Assembly: GCA_946902875.1 (NCBI GenBank)
Contig: OX336345.1
Coordinates: forward strand, 20,367,395-20,431,394
Direction of reading: 5' to 3'
Source of the DNA: Nematopogon swammerdamellus
Lineage: Eukaryota > Arthropoda > Insecta > Lepidoptera > Adelidae
DNA: 64,000 nucleotides
Positions within the stretch are counted from its first letter, which is position 1. Each line of letters starts with the position of its first letter. Under the pieces are notes generated by a model. That model ran no database searches. It worked only from the letters and a program-made list of their open reading frames with translations, and was not told where the DNA came from. A program made the translations under genes and the position numbers. Shown here in pieces: positions 1 to 10,003 of this stretch.

Positions 1-110
1 GTTGAAGGCGGTGGTGCTAAAGCAAACAAAAATAACCGACCGCCTTCAACTCTAGGGTTAGATTTTTTATTTTTTTATTTCATACATTTTTGAAGGCGGT
101 TTTTATATTT
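1..110. repeat. Fragment of the ACCGCCTTCAA inverted-repeat element (family I)
   Basis: Contains GTTGAAGGCGGT and, inverted a few dozen bases later, ACCGCCTTCAAC, so the start can fold into a hairpin. A near-identical segment lies at 40334-40440 and a related palindrome at 57190-57565. It is cut by the window edge. The transposon class is not recognised. Confidence 0.6.
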
Positions 111-130
111 TTTTAAATAGTTTATTTTTA

Positions 131-584
131 AGCACCGGCCCCACACGGTACAAACTATCCTTACACAGATCGTTTTAAATATCGATCGAGTGACAGGCGA
201 CAGCTGACCGCAGTTGGGCTGCCAGTCAAATGCGAGCGGAAAGCGTTAGCAATATAAAACGTATGTCCATGTATCGATGTCTGAAAATCGTTTTGCGCAT
301 ATTATATGCTGTTTTGCCACGCTTCCCCTACCTGCTGAATCGTCATGACATGACATGAGCATTGGAAATTGTTTGTTATTTATTGTATAATAGATAAGGT
401 TAGCGATAAATTGTTCAGTTTTTGCGGATAAGCCTGATAAAATTCAAGCCAGATATATTTGTATTGTGTTATTGGCGAGTGATCTTTGCACCTGTTTTGT
501 GTATGTAGGTATCTGCACAACCTCAATTACTCAATTATTTTATTTAACTAGCATATACTTACGTGTATTATTAATAAATAATAA
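131..584. other. Isolated family B end, then unassigned sequence
   Basis: The first ~20 bp (GCACCGGCCCCACACGGTAC) are the reverse complement of the 5' terminus of family B and stand alone. The rest is AT-rich. I see no gene or repeat I can name. Confidence 0.35.
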
Positions 585-931
585 TACATACATATGTATA
601 CATACAAAACACACACGCTGAATCCCGACAATCGGAGTAAGCAGAGTAATCGGTGTTGTGCTGCAAGAACTCTGGTAAATTACAGCACAACACCGACCAC
701 CACGTTTCGCAAAGTATTCAAACAAGATTCAATCGATCAAGCAGCAAGTAAGGCACGAAGAGCCACCTGCTGCATGACTCGGTGGAAGTACCGTGCGTGC
801 CAAGGTGAGAGGTGGCGAGCCTGTTGCCCTCTAGCACGGCATCTTGTCCTTATCCCTTAGTCGCCTTTTAGGACATGCATGGGGAGAGAAACAGTGGGGC
901 TATTCTTTTCAAGTACCGGCCCCACACGGTA
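585..931 (-). mobile_element. Family B SINE (Metulj-like), near full length
   Basis: In element orientation it starts GTACCGTGTGGGGCCGGTAC (921-931 and before), runs through the GTCGCCTTTTA block and ends near ACACACGCTGAATCCC with a TACATACA microsatellite tail. The GTCG..TACGACA..CACGGGGAGA arrangement resembles the Metulj SINEs of butterflies as I remember them. Other near-full copies are at 19827, 31436, 34373 and 44164. Short open frames here are incidental. Confidence 0.75.
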
Positions 932-1059
932 CTTATTAATAAGTATTCTTAATATTATTTTATCTTCAATTCTCACGTTCAACTCTTTTGCTCCTATTAA
1001 CCTACTTACATTCCGCTATATTAATCGAATCTCAAACATCCAAACGTTGACTGTGAGAA

Positions 1060-1150
1060 ATCTCTGCAAGGGATAAGTCCGCCTTTGCAACTTATGTAAA
1101 TGTTCTAATGTGCTTGTTACTTTTGAATGTTTCTTGTAGCAATAAAGCTA
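1060..1150 (+). mobile_element. LINE 3'-UTR-like fragment
   Basis: GGGATAAGTCCGCCTTTG followed ~60 bp later by AATAAAG. This ending is common on lepidopteran non-LTR retrotransposons, and similar tails are seen at 27473 and, inverted, near 48950. No coding part remains. Confidence 0.4.
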
Positions 1151-1171
1151 GGCTAGTTTCTAGCAAAGTAT

Positions 1172-1629
1172 TTTTTTTTAAACTGACACGGTTGGCTACA
1201 TCACCTACAACATCCGTGATGTCAGCCCATAACACCGGGTGAACTTGGTTCCACGTCATATACTACATTTTTTTTTTCTTTTTTTTTTTATGGAAACTGA
1301 CACGGTTGGCTACATCACCTACAACGTCCGTGATGTCAGCCCATAACACCGGGTGAACTAGGTGCCATGTCAGTGCTTCCCCCTTTGATCGTGCCGGCTA
1401 CACTGAACTGGTCGGAACCTAACTAATCGGAACTTCTTCATTCGGTCGTCATCCCTTCGGTCATTCATTATACTGAACTGGACGGAAACCACAAACTATT
1501 TACATAGCCGTTTCGACCGACATTTCATTCAGTGCGGTGGTACCAACCCGGGCGGGTTAAACCCTACCACCTAGTAATATAAGAAGGGAGTCATATCCCT
1601 TAGTCGCCTTTTACGACATACACGACATA
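1172..1629 (-). mobile_element. Family A SINE, rearranged double copy with B-type head
   Basis: A truncated A tail (1172-1250) is followed by a second tail-to-head copy (1265-1629). In the second copy the tail half carries the substitutions of composite-head copies, while the core and head carry those of B-head copies (TAATATAAGAAGGG, then CCCTTAGTCGCC). An extra ~60-bp block (1427-1487) partly repeats CGGTCGTCATCCC and CTGAACTGG motifs at the join. Confidence 0.75.
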
Positions 1630-2384
1630 TACATACCTATGTGTGGAACATACCTTTGCAGTGCGACATAAGAATGATTTATAGAATTGTGCTGTTCGAA
1701 GAGCTCATCTGTCCACTACAAAGGGGTGTTCCGCGAGAGTATGGTGGGTTTGGCGAATGCGAACAGGGGGAGGACGGATGAGGGAAGCGAGTTCCTCAGA
1801 GCAGCGGCCACAGTAGTAGGTACCTACCGACAAAACAGACCCAATGATCCAACATAATTAGTATTTTCTCATTTTTCGACCATAGTGCCATTTTCCTAGG
1901 TAGCCTACGTTATGGTGTTTAGTACACATTTGAAAACAACTACCCCCCTCCCCCCACAATCTTACCCAGTGCGCCTTGGACCCCCCGTGGCGGTAGAAAT
2001 ACCAACTCTTAGTACGAGAGCAATTTAGCTCTTTCTAAAATTTATAATTCTTTAATTAAAAAGTTGCCCCAACCGTTCTCACAGCTAACGTCCTCGGCTT
2101 CGGTGTTCGGCAGATTATATTAGCGTAAAAATGCGGGTCGCCGCGCGTTCGCGATACGTGACCATACGCAATACGCAACGCAACGTGTGAGCTCGTCTTG
2201 CGACACCACCGCCTTCATCGATATTCGGTAACTGGCGCGACAAACTGGTTTAATCAGAGCCAAGCGGCACCTATGTCGTCGGGCTCGTTTTCCCCACCTT
2301 GCCTAGCGCCAGCCAGGGCCGTAGTCAAGATTGTGAGAATAGGTGCGCGATCACTTAGGTTTCAAGCACTGGTGTGGGCTTGCA
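1630..2384. other. Unassigned intergenic sequence
   Basis: No repeat family recognised and no coding signal. Open frames are short and do not resemble any protein I know. Confidence 0.3.
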
Positions 2385-2620
2385 GCTTGCTTGATTTTTT
2401 TTTATTGAAAGCGCGACACATGGCGCCGAGCCACCCATAAGGTGTCTAACGATTCGGCCGTATGCAGGGGTTGCGAATGCCATGTCGGCCTGACAGGTGC
2501 CCATTTACGCTTGGACCCGAGACTGTACTTGGGAGGAAATATATGAGCAGGGAGAGCGTTCCAGACTTTACCGGTTCTGTAGAGGAAAAGTCTGCAGAAC
2601 CGATTGGTACGCAATTGATG
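2385..2620 (-). pseudogene. LINE reverse-transcriptase C-terminus (family N), relic
   Basis: On the minus strand the frame reads RTNRFCRLFLYRTGKVWNALPA and then a short region before stop. The pattern R(T)..LW(N)ALP is the C-terminal signature of CR1/Jockey-type non-LTR retrotransposons, downstream of the RT palm. Other copies are at 3895, 12966 and 47738. All are short relics with frame breaks; none holds catalytic motifs. Confidence 0.65.
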
Positions 2621-2624
2621 CGGA

Positions 2625-2720
2625 CATGTTTAGGGTTCCGTATTCATACGGAAATATTATTACTAAGCCTACACCGCCGTCTGTCTGTCTCTCTGTCAGG
2701 GCAAGGGGATAGGCTCAAAT
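2625..2720 (+). repeat. Family L fragment (GGTTCCGTA...CTGTCTGTC)
   Basis: GGGTTCCGTATTCATACGG, ATTACTAAGCCTACRCCG and a CTGTCTGT run. This dispersed unit recurs at 8690, 33560-33890, 38605, 48215, 50755, 55245 and 56160, often ending in the hairpin-like GTGCGAG..CTCGCGCAC. Class unknown. Confidence 0.55.
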
Positions 2721-2930
2721 AATAGCCAACTGTGCTGTTACCACCGTGCTGGATGTAAGATGGCCGCATAGCAGCCTCCTCGGCTGTATTCTCCTCTAGT
2801 CCAGTATAGCCAGCAAATCAAAGGGAAGTTTCCGGTATGGTAGCTACCTTCTTGGAGGTGATATTTTCTGGGCGGAGCATGTGCTTTAACCACTCTGACT
2901 CAGCCACCCATACCGGAATACATATGAACA
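2705..2930 (+). mobile_element. Family C SINE, 5'-truncated
   Basis: Reads TAGGCTCAAA, CACCGTGCTGGATGTAAGATG, CTAGTCCAGTATAGCCAGCA, GGAGGTGATATT, ACTCAGCCACCCATACCGGA and then an A-rich end. These are the ordered C core and tail blocks. Slightly diverged. Confidence 0.75.
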
Positions 2931-2937
2931 AAATAGT

Positions 2938-3185
2938 ATGTCTGACCCACGTCTGACACGATCGGACGATCATATTGTATTTATCAATTTTCCTTCAGTC
3001 GTCCGAGAGCTCTGCTACGGCATACAATCTGACCTTAGTCTGGTCCCATAGAATGATCATTTTCTATTGAGCAATTTTCCTTCAGTCGAGTCGTCCGAGT
3101 GCTCTGCTACGGCATACAGTCTGACCCACGTCTGATCCGATTGGAAAACTATTTTCAGTTGAGAAATGTTCCCTCTGTCGTCCAG
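2938..3185. repeat. Diverged tandem repeat, about 90-bp unit, about 2.8 copies
   Basis: TCTGACC starts near 2941, 3029 and 3120. Each is followed by a TTTTCCTTCAGTC block, and the first two by GCTCTGCTACGGCATACA. The spacing gives a unit of 88-91 bp. Not coding. Confidence 0.6.
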
Positions 3186-3394
3186 GTACAGATTACTTAA
3201 TAGTCCAGGTAGATACTATATGTATGTATGCGGTTCGCGCAGGGAACGCTTGTGACCCCCTGAAATGGCTACTCAAACCATGTCTCCCTCTTGATACTAC
3301 ACTGTCGCTTGCCAGGGAGCGAGAATAGACGCGCTGGACATTCCGAGCAACACGATAATTAGCTCTGACAACATCATTATGAACACAATGACTG

Positions 3395-3801
3395 AATTTT
3401 TTTATTATTTTTTTATGGAAACTGACACGGTTGGCTACATCACCTACAACGTCCGTGATGTCAGCCCATAACACCGGGTGAACTAGGTGCCATGTCAGCG
3501 CTTCCCCCTTTGATCGTGCCGGCTACACTGAACTGGTCGGAAAACACAAACTATTTACATAGCCGTTTAGACCGACGTTTCATTCAGTGCGGTGGTGTGG
3601 GCGGTGGTAGCAACCCGGGCGGGTTAAACCCTACCACCAAGTAAGATTAGGAGGGAAGGGACCTACAGTTTTACGAGGAATCCGAACTTCGGTCAGCCTC
3701 CAACGGTCAGCGGTCACCCATCCAAGTACTGACCGCACCCAGCGTTGCTTAACATTCAATAGCGACAGTTGACTGTCTGTACCACTGAGCTAACGAGGCT
3801 G
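3395..3801 (-). mobile_element. Family A SINE, full length, composite tRNA/5S head
   Basis: Poly-T and TATGGAAACTGACACGG at the left (3' tail), then core, then the head, ending with CACTGAGCTAACGAGGCTGAC at the right. On the minus strand the head holds a tRNA A-box-like TAGCTCAGTGG, a 5S rRNA-like stretch ending GGATGGGTGACCGC, and a B-box-like sequence. It belongs to the sublineage with CAAAGGGGGAAG, like copies at 14906, 32405 and 57689. Confidence 0.85.
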
Positions 3802-3894
3802 ACAAAGGCTGAATGCTACAAATCTGATGTAACGTAAGTACCTAGGTTAGGTACTCTCATCATACTCGTAAGTACTGCGAAGACAACTTTCATT

Positions 3895-4055
3895 GTTTTT
3901 AATTTTTTATTGAAAGCGCGACATGTGGCGCCGGTCTACCCATAAGGTGTCTAACAACGCCCACGGATATTAGGTCGTATGCAGGTTTGAGAATGCTGTT
4001 CCGTCCTGGCAGGCGCCCATTCACGCCCCTCTTGAAGGACCCGAGGAACTATTAA
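3895..4055 (-). pseudogene. Family N LINE 3' relic
   Basis: Shares TTTTTATTGAAAGCGCGACA, the ACCCATAAGGTGTCTAACGA block and CGCCCCTCTTGAAGGACCCGA with the other N copies. It ends before the RT C-terminal signature. Confidence 0.55.
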
Positions 4056-4082
4056 GTAATCTGTGTTCTGAATCTGTACTTA

Positions 4083-4350
4083 CTTGAAATTACATACATA
4101 TTTAGTAGGCTGTACTGGTATGCGGTGTAGCGGGCGAATTTATGACAGAAAATGCAATCTCTTCCTGGCCACCTTGTACTGCGGCAGTTTCCTCAATCGA
4201 GCGAGATATAATATGTACTTTTTACTAGAGAGTGCATTCGGACATTGCGCCATGTTCCACCGAGTTGAAGCCATTCAGCTGCAGCTACCCTACTCACAAT
4301 GTCAGGCATGACTGGCAGATAAACCTTTTGTCACTTTTTGTGCAATAAAG
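4083..4350 (+). other. Unassigned segment ending in a LINE-like AATAAAG tail
   Basis: A 75-codon frame runs through it but matches nothing I know. The end TTTTGTCACTTTTTGTGCAATAAAG resembles the inverted tail near 48950, so this may be a LINE 3' end. Confidence 0.3.
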
Positions 4351-4687
4351 TATTTTTTTTTTATGGAAACTGACACGGTTGGCTACATCACCTACAACAT
4401 CCGTGATGTTAGCCCATAACACCGGGTGAACTTGGTTCCACGTCAGTGCTTCCCTTCGGTCGTGCCGGCTACACTGAACTGGATGGAAAACACAAACTAT
4501 TTACATAGCCGTTTCGACCGACCTTTCATTCAGTGCGGTGGTACCACCAACCAACCAACCCGGGCGGGTTAAACCCTACCACCTAGTAATATAAGAAGGG
4601 AATCATATCCCTTAGTCGCCTTTTACGACATACACGGGGAGAGATGCAGTGGGGCTATTCTTTTAAAGTACCGGCCCCACACGGTAC
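4351..4687 (-). mobile_element. Family A SINE with B-type head, full length
   Basis: Poly-T, tail and core as in family A. After TAATATAAGAAGGG it switches to CCCTTAGTCGCCTTTTACG and ends CGGCCCCACACGGTAC, the inverted 5' end of family B. It carries the diagnostic CCACGTCAGTGC and CGACCTTTCATT of B-head copies. Confidence 0.85.
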
Positions 4688-4880
4688 GAAATACAGTAGT
4701 ACAGTATATTTTCATTTTCATTTCATTTCAACTCCACTTCCCCTCTCCCGCTCGCTCTCCGTACCTGCTCTAGCGCTCGTCTCTTTGCGCTGCGCCATGC
4801 CACCCCGCTTCCTTGCCTCATACCTCTGTTGTTTCTTTGTAATAAACTTATACTAATTGTGTTTGATTTGACTTGATATA
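4688..4880 (+). other. Probable LINE 3' tail
   Basis: Pyrimidine-rich sequence with TAATAAACTTATACTAATTG and a TTTGATTTGACTTGA end. The inverted form of that ending appears at 10765-10795. No coding part. Confidence 0.3.
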
Positions 4881-4964
4881 ATATGAAGTATCAAAATTGA
4901 CGATGACACTACACAGATACACCACATAAAGGTAATTTAATAGCCAGAGTGATCAGATTCTTGA

Positions 4965-5195
4965 GTATTCATGTTTATGCTGTAAATATTAATGTTCTTG
5001 TGAGCGAAAGTATGGGTTAATTATTTTCAGTTACTTAATATAATACTTATAAGGTAATAACAAAACATTTTGACTTGCGAAGTTTGTTTGTCAGTTCTTC
5101 TTCGCATTGAATTTAAAACTGGCGGAATTTTCGCCAAGTCCAAGCGTAGGGTACCTGCCTATGAATGAAATTAACAATAAACAATAAACAATTTG
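4965..5195 (+). mobile_element. LINE 3'-UTR (family M), tail CAATAAACAAT
   Basis: Contains TTGCGAAGTTTGTTTGTCAG, TTCTTCTTCGCATTGAATTT and a repeated CAATAAACAATAAACAA tail. At 40437-41235 the same UTR follows a recognisable RT C-terminus, which identifies it as a LINE 3' end. Confidence 0.6.
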
Positions 5196-5289
5196 CGACT
5201 TGATTTCTTTGAAACTATCTCCGTAGCGCATCCTCTAGCTGAGTACTTAATAGTTTGCGCACTTTGTTTTTCTTTACCGTTGTTGGTCT

Positions 5290-5337
5290 GTCGGTACCGT
5301 GTGGGTGGATCAGATACTCAAAAGAATAACCCTACTG
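5290..5337 (+). mobile_element. Family B SINE, 5' part, split by a hAT element
   Basis: Begins at GGTACCGTGTGGG and runs to AAGAATAACCCTACTG. The same SINE continues at 8094 with CCCTACTGCATC. The last 8 bp are the target duplication of the hAT insertion. Confidence 0.8.
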
Positions 5338-5484
5338 CAGCGGTTCTCAAACTTATTTGGTGACGGAACCCTTTTGGAAAGCGAAATATTTGACGGAGCC
5401 CTAAGATAAACAAAAATTAGTTTTTTGCATTCTGTATTACTAATCATATTACAATGCAACAGTTACTTGCATAATATCAATCAA

Positions 5485-7900
5485 TCAATACTAATAATAA
5501 ATCTGTAAGGGATGGTCATGGAGTAAGTTACTTTGTTTTAGGAAATATTGAGTTTGTAGCCTCTATGTATGATACTAAAGCTAAATTGACGATTTTTAGA
5601 AATCTGTTCTGTATGTATGTATGTATGTATGTATGTTCCTCCATAACTCTTAAAGCCATCATCCGAATTAGATGAAACTTAGTACAAACCAATTTTACTA
5701 TACGGGACACAGGATAGGCTTACTAAAATTCACTTCCGGCTACGCTAAGATGTGGCTCCCATACAAATCGAATTGTTCCAAACGCCGAAATATAGGGCGG
5801 CGCGGCGCGGCGGGGGTTAGTAGCGCGGCTGCTGGCGAAGACTGGCGGCGCGGCGGCGGCGGAGCGCGGTGTGTGTATGCATTGTCTTGAGCAGAGTTTC
5901 TTATTTAATTCGATTCATAATATTTATTATGTAGGTTAACTTCGTTAGGTACCTATCTATTTGATTAATTTTAGGTGCAAACCTATCGGCTGCTCCAGAG
6001 CGAAACACTGTATTAACCAAAATGCTAAATTGTTCAGGAGAGCGAAAATAGTGGAAAATTGAAATATAACAATTTCTGTTCTATTTAAAGGAAAAGTAAA
6101 TATGCAGTTAATTTGAAAAACATTTGCGTTCGTCTTCCTGAACATCTTTGTAGTGATATGTACCATATGTTTTTATTGTTATAACTATCTTTTGCCCGCG
6201 GCTTCGCTCGCGTGAAATGCGTATTTCAAAGGAAGAAAGTAAGTAACTAAGGGCGAGCTGGGTTCAGGTAAACGATAAACCGTCTCGAAGAAAGTGAGTA
6301 ACTTTTTGAGGCCGAAGGCGGAGTTGCTTTCAGGAAGACGATACACCTTTTCGAAGAGAGTAAGTAACTATGGGCGAGGCCGAAGGCCGAGCTGCGTTCA
6401 GGAAGAGGATAAGCTTTTCGAAGAAAGTAAGTATCTATGGGCGAGGCCGAAGGCCGAGCTGCGTTCAGGATGAGGGTAAACTTTTCGAAGACAGTAAGTA
6501 ACTATGGGCGAGGCCGAAGGCCGAGCTGCGTTCAGGAAGAGGATAAACCATCTTTAAGAAAGTAAGTAACAAAGGGCGAGGCCGAAGGCCGAGCTGCGTT
6601 CAGGAAGAGGATAAGCTTTTCGAAGAAAGTAAGTAACTATGGGCGAGGCCGAAGGCCGAGCTGCGTTCAGGATGAGGGTAAACTTTTCGAAGAAAGTAAG
6701 CAAGAGAGGGCGAGGCCGAAGGCCGAGCTGCGTTCAGGAAAACGATAAACCTTCTCGAAGACAGTAAGTAACTATGGGCGAGGCCGAAGGCCGAGCTGCG
6801 TTCAGGAAGAGGATAACCTTTTCTAAGAAAGTAAGTAACAGAGGGCGAGGCCGAAGGCGGAGCTGCGTTCAGGAAGACGATAAACCTTTTCGAAGACAGT
6901 AAGTAACTATGGGGGAGGCCGAAGGCCGAGCTGCGTTCAGGAAGAGGATAAACCATCCCTAAGAAAGTAAGTAACAAAGGGCGAGGCCGAAGGCCGAGCT
7001 GCGTTCAGGAAGAGGATAACCTTTTCGAAGAATGTAAGTAACAGAGGGCGAGTCCGAAGGCCGAGCTGCGTTCAGGAAGACCATAAATCTTCTCGAAGAA
7101 AGTAACTTCTTTGTTACTTACTTTCTTCGAAAATGTTTATCCTCTTCCTGAACGCACCTCGGCCTTCGGCCACGCCCATAGTTACTTACTGTCTTCGAAA
7201 AGGTTTATCGCCTTCCTGAACGCAGTTCGGCCTTCGGCCTCGCCCTCTGTTACTTACTTTCTTCGAAAAGTTTACCCTCATCCTGAACGCAGCTCGGCCT
7301 TCGGCCTCGCCCATAGTTACTTACTGTCTTCGAAAAGGTTTATCGTCTTCCTGAACGCAGCTCGGCCTTCGGCCTCGCCCTCTGTTACTTTCTTCGAAAA
7401 GATTATCCTCTTCCTGAACGCAGCTCGGCCTTCGGCCTCGCCCATTGTTACTTACTGTCTTCGAAAAGGTTTATCGTTTTCCTGAACGCAGCTCGGCCTT
7501 CGGCCTCGCCCTCTGTTACTTACTTTCTTCGAAAAGTTTACCCTCATCGTGAACGCAGCTCGGCCTTCGGCCTCGCCCATAGTTACTTACTTTCTTCGAA
7601 AAGGTTACCCTCTTCCTGAACGCAGCTCGGCCTTCGGCCTCGCCCTTTGTTACTTACTTTCTTAAAGATGGTTTATCCTCTTCCTGAACGCAGCTCGGCC
7701 TTCGGCCTCGCCCATAGTTACTTACTGTCTTCAAAAAGGTTTATCGTCTTCCTGAAAGCAACTCCGCCTTCGGCCTCAAAAAGTTACTCACTTTCTTCGA
7801 GACGGTTTATCGTTTACCTGAACCCAGCTCGCCCTTAGTTACTTACTTTCTTCCTTTGAAATACGCATTTCACGCGAGCGAAGCCGCGGGCAAAAGCTAG
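5485..7900 (+). mobile_element. Helitron-like non-autonomous element with palindromic minisatellite (family F)
   Basis: Starts A|TCAATACTAATAATAAATC and ends GCCGCGGGCAAAAGCTAG|T. A 5' TC, a 3' CTAG and insertion between A and T are the Helitron rule. The first ~310 bp match F copies at 20898, 37273, 51865 (inverted) and 60142 (inverted). The 3' portion is the inverted minisatellite described separately. A short microsatellite (TATG)n sits at 5610-5635, and 5795-5880 is very GC-rich (GGCGGC-type). No Rep/helicase is present. Class assignment is inference. Confidence 0.5.
6187..7899. repeat. Palindromic minisatellite, about 60-bp unit, arms of 0.8-0.9 kb
   Basis: Tandem units GGGCGAGGCCGAAGGCCGAG + CTGCGTTCAGGAAG + AAAGTAAGTAAC fill 6240-7105. 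The exact reverse complement fills 7106-7850, with the switch near 7108. Outside the arrays both ends are bounded by the same sequence in opposite orientation (TTTTGCCCGCGGC at 6193 and GCCGCGGGCAAAA at 7883). The 124-125 codon open frames inside are translations of the repeat and not genes. Confidence 0.85.
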
Positions 7901-8093
7901 TTATTATAATAAAAGAAAAACAATAATATAAATATATAAAACAACAATAAATAAATAATATAATATGGATCTAGCTGAATCGAGCCAGAGAGGAGAGGTG
8001 AGGTGTATTTTTATTTTCTCGTATTCTCGCGGAGCCCCCACAGAGGCTCCGCGGAGCCCTAGGACTCCGCGGAGCACACTTTGAGTATGGCTG

Positions 8094-8165
8094 CCCTACT
8101 GCATCTATCACCGTGCTTGTCGTAAAAAGTCGACTATGGGATGAGAACAAGATGCCGTAAAAGTA
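8094..8165 (+). mobile_element. Family B SINE, continuation after the hAT
   Basis: CCCTACTGCATCTATCACCG, GTCGTAAAAAGTCGACTATGG and ACAAGATGCCGT continue the element interrupted at 5337, then it is lost in AT-rich DNA. Confidence 0.75.
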
Positions 8166-8262
8166 AAGTAAAAATAATGGTTAAAAATAACAGCCTTGAT
8201 TTTTAACTTCTTTTGCCATATGCACCATAATAATAATAAATAACACCTAATAATAATACCTT

Positions 8263-8523
8263 GTGAAGGCAGAAAAAGACAAGATGTTAAAATACATCGA
8301 TCTGTCTCACGAGGTTACCGACATGTGGCCCGTGGACTCGACGATCGTTGTGCCCATAGTCGTGTCTGCGCATGGGCTGATAGCGAAGAGCCTCGACCAT
8401 CATCTCAAGAGGCTCTCGCTAGAGCCACTTGCTTGGATCAAGGGTCAGATGCAGAAGACGGTCTTGCTCGACACCGCTCGAATTGTCCGGAGGTTTCTCT
8501 CTCTCGGGTCCGACCATCGGTAG
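8263..8523 (+). pseudogene. Non-LTR retrotransposon C-terminal fragment
   Basis: An uninterrupted frame reads KAEKDKMLKYIDLSHEVTDM, then VPIVVSAHGLIAKSL, then KTVLLDTARIVRRFLSL and stop. From memory, the pattern K..DL..E...MW....T.V.PIV....G.I followed by AV/VLL.TARI.RR.L is the extreme C-terminus of certain LINE polyproteins in insects and other invertebrates. No RT or endonuclease part is present, so this is a 5'-truncated insertion. A 3' UTR of ~110 bp ending in an A-rich tail follows. The clade is uncertain. Confidence 0.55.
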
Positions 8524-8689
8524 CCTGGGTTCGCCCCGCCGCCGGTGGTGGAAATTCCATTTTGTTATTTTGTATTAATTTTAGATTTAGGTTTTATTTG
8601 TAAAATTAATATAAAAAAAGAAAAAATGTGTAAATAAACGAATAAATAACACATACCTATTCTGTGAAATTGTAACCGGCTACTTATTG

Positions 8690-8800
8690 CGGTTTAAAAG
8701 ATACAGCCCTCGGACGGAGACGGATAGTCAGACAGACATACAGGCGGCGCGGCGTAGGCTTAGTAATAGGTTCCATATGGAACAAAATAATAAAAACAAC
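8690..8800 (-). repeat. Family L fragment
   Basis: CAGACAGACATACAGGCGGC, GGCGTAGGCTTAGTAATAGG and CATATGG are the inverted L blocks. Confidence 0.5.
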
Positions 8801-8874
8801 CGAGATTTTTTATATATATAGTTTTTAGTTATTAATTGTCATTGGTTTTTTTTTGCTGTCCAGTCCTTACATAA

Positions 8875-10003
8875 TAGTCGGAGAGCTGAGGGACCAAAAA
8901 TGCAACAGTTTTATAAAGGCTGATATTTTAATATTAGGTCATAAATAGGTTGAATATCAATAGCCCGCCGTCAGTCAGGCAGTTTTTGGGACAACTGGCG
9001 CGGGGGTGGTTCCGAACTTGTCAAAAAAACACGTACGTCGCAACTGTTTTATAAAATCTGAAAATTAGTCTGTGGATTGTAAGACAACTAACAAACTATG
9101 CGGACATAGTCAGTCTGCAGAATATTGGAACAGTACGCGTCAGCAGCCCGCTAAACCCGTAAAATTTTTTGAAAGTGTTTTATAAAATCTAAAAAAAATT
9201 GTGCAAGTAGTTCTTAGTACCTAAAACAAGACTAACATAGTCAGCCCAAAGTTTTATGGAACATACGCCGTCAGCAGTCAATAGAAGGGCGCCGCGCGCG
9301 CTTAATTTATATAAGGTCTTTCATTAGTAGGTAACTTTACGCTAAGGGGTGTATGTGTATCAGATACTGATCACGTTCCCATACCCATTTATTTACGATA
9401 TGAAATACCTACCCATCCTTCTAAAATAATAGTTTATTGAACAAATTATTTCATAGCATGGGTAGGTATTTGATATCGTAAAAAAAAAATGGGTATGGGA
9501 ACGTGATCAGTATCTGATACACATACACCCCTCAGCGTAAAGCTACCTACTATGACAGACCTTATATAAATTAAGCGCGCGGGGCGCCCTTCTATTGACT
9601 GCTGACGGCGTATGTTCCATAAAACTTTGGGCTGACTATGTTAGTCTTGTTATAGGTAAGCTAAGAACTACTTGCACAAATTTTTTTAGATTTTATAAAA
9701 CACTTTCAAAATTTTTTACGGGTTTAGCGGGCTGCTGACGCGTACTGTTCCAATATTCTGCAGACTGACTATGTCCGCATAGTTTGTTAGTTGTCTTACT
9801 ATCCACAGACTAATTTTCACATTTTATAAAACAGTTGCGATGTACGTGTTTTTTTAACAAGTTCGGAACCACCCCCGCGCCAGTTGTCCCAAAAACTGCC
9901 TGACTGACGGCAGGCTATTGGTATTCAACCTATTTATGACCTAATCTTAAAATATCAGCCTATAAAAAACTGTTGCATTTTTGGTCCCTCAGCTCTTGGA
10001 CTA
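8875..10003. repeat. Large palindrome, 1129 bp, arms of about 545 bp
   Basis: GAGCTGAGGGACCAAAAATG at 8882 is inverted at about 9997. Internal blocks follow in mirror order: CCGTCAGTCAGGCAG, GCGCGGGGGTGGTTCC, ACAAACTATGCGGAC, ACATACGCCGTCAGCAG and ATCAGATACTGATCACG. The centre is near 9439 with a spacer of about 35 bp. By eye only a few mismatches occur per 100 bases. No transposase frame. It could be a foldback-type element or a segmental inverted duplication. No convincing TSD beyond a TA/AT edge. Confidence 0.9.

Larger units (their letters stand above)
5338..8093. mobile_element. Non-autonomous hAT element, 2756 bp, perfect 8-bp TSD
   Basis: Ends are CAGCGGTTCTCAAACTT at the left and, inverted, CAGCCATACTCAAAGTG at the right. 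CCCTACTG is directly repeated at 5330-5337 and 8094-8101. CAG termini and an 8-bp duplication define the hAT superfamily. No transposase frame survives; the inside is a nested Helitron-like element (5485-7900). The insertion splits one family B SINE whose halves rejoin logically. Confidence 0.85.

Noticed and set aside
6600..7838. Series of 124-125 codon frames with repeated peptide on both strands
   Set aside because: They are translations of the palindromic minisatellite, not proteins.
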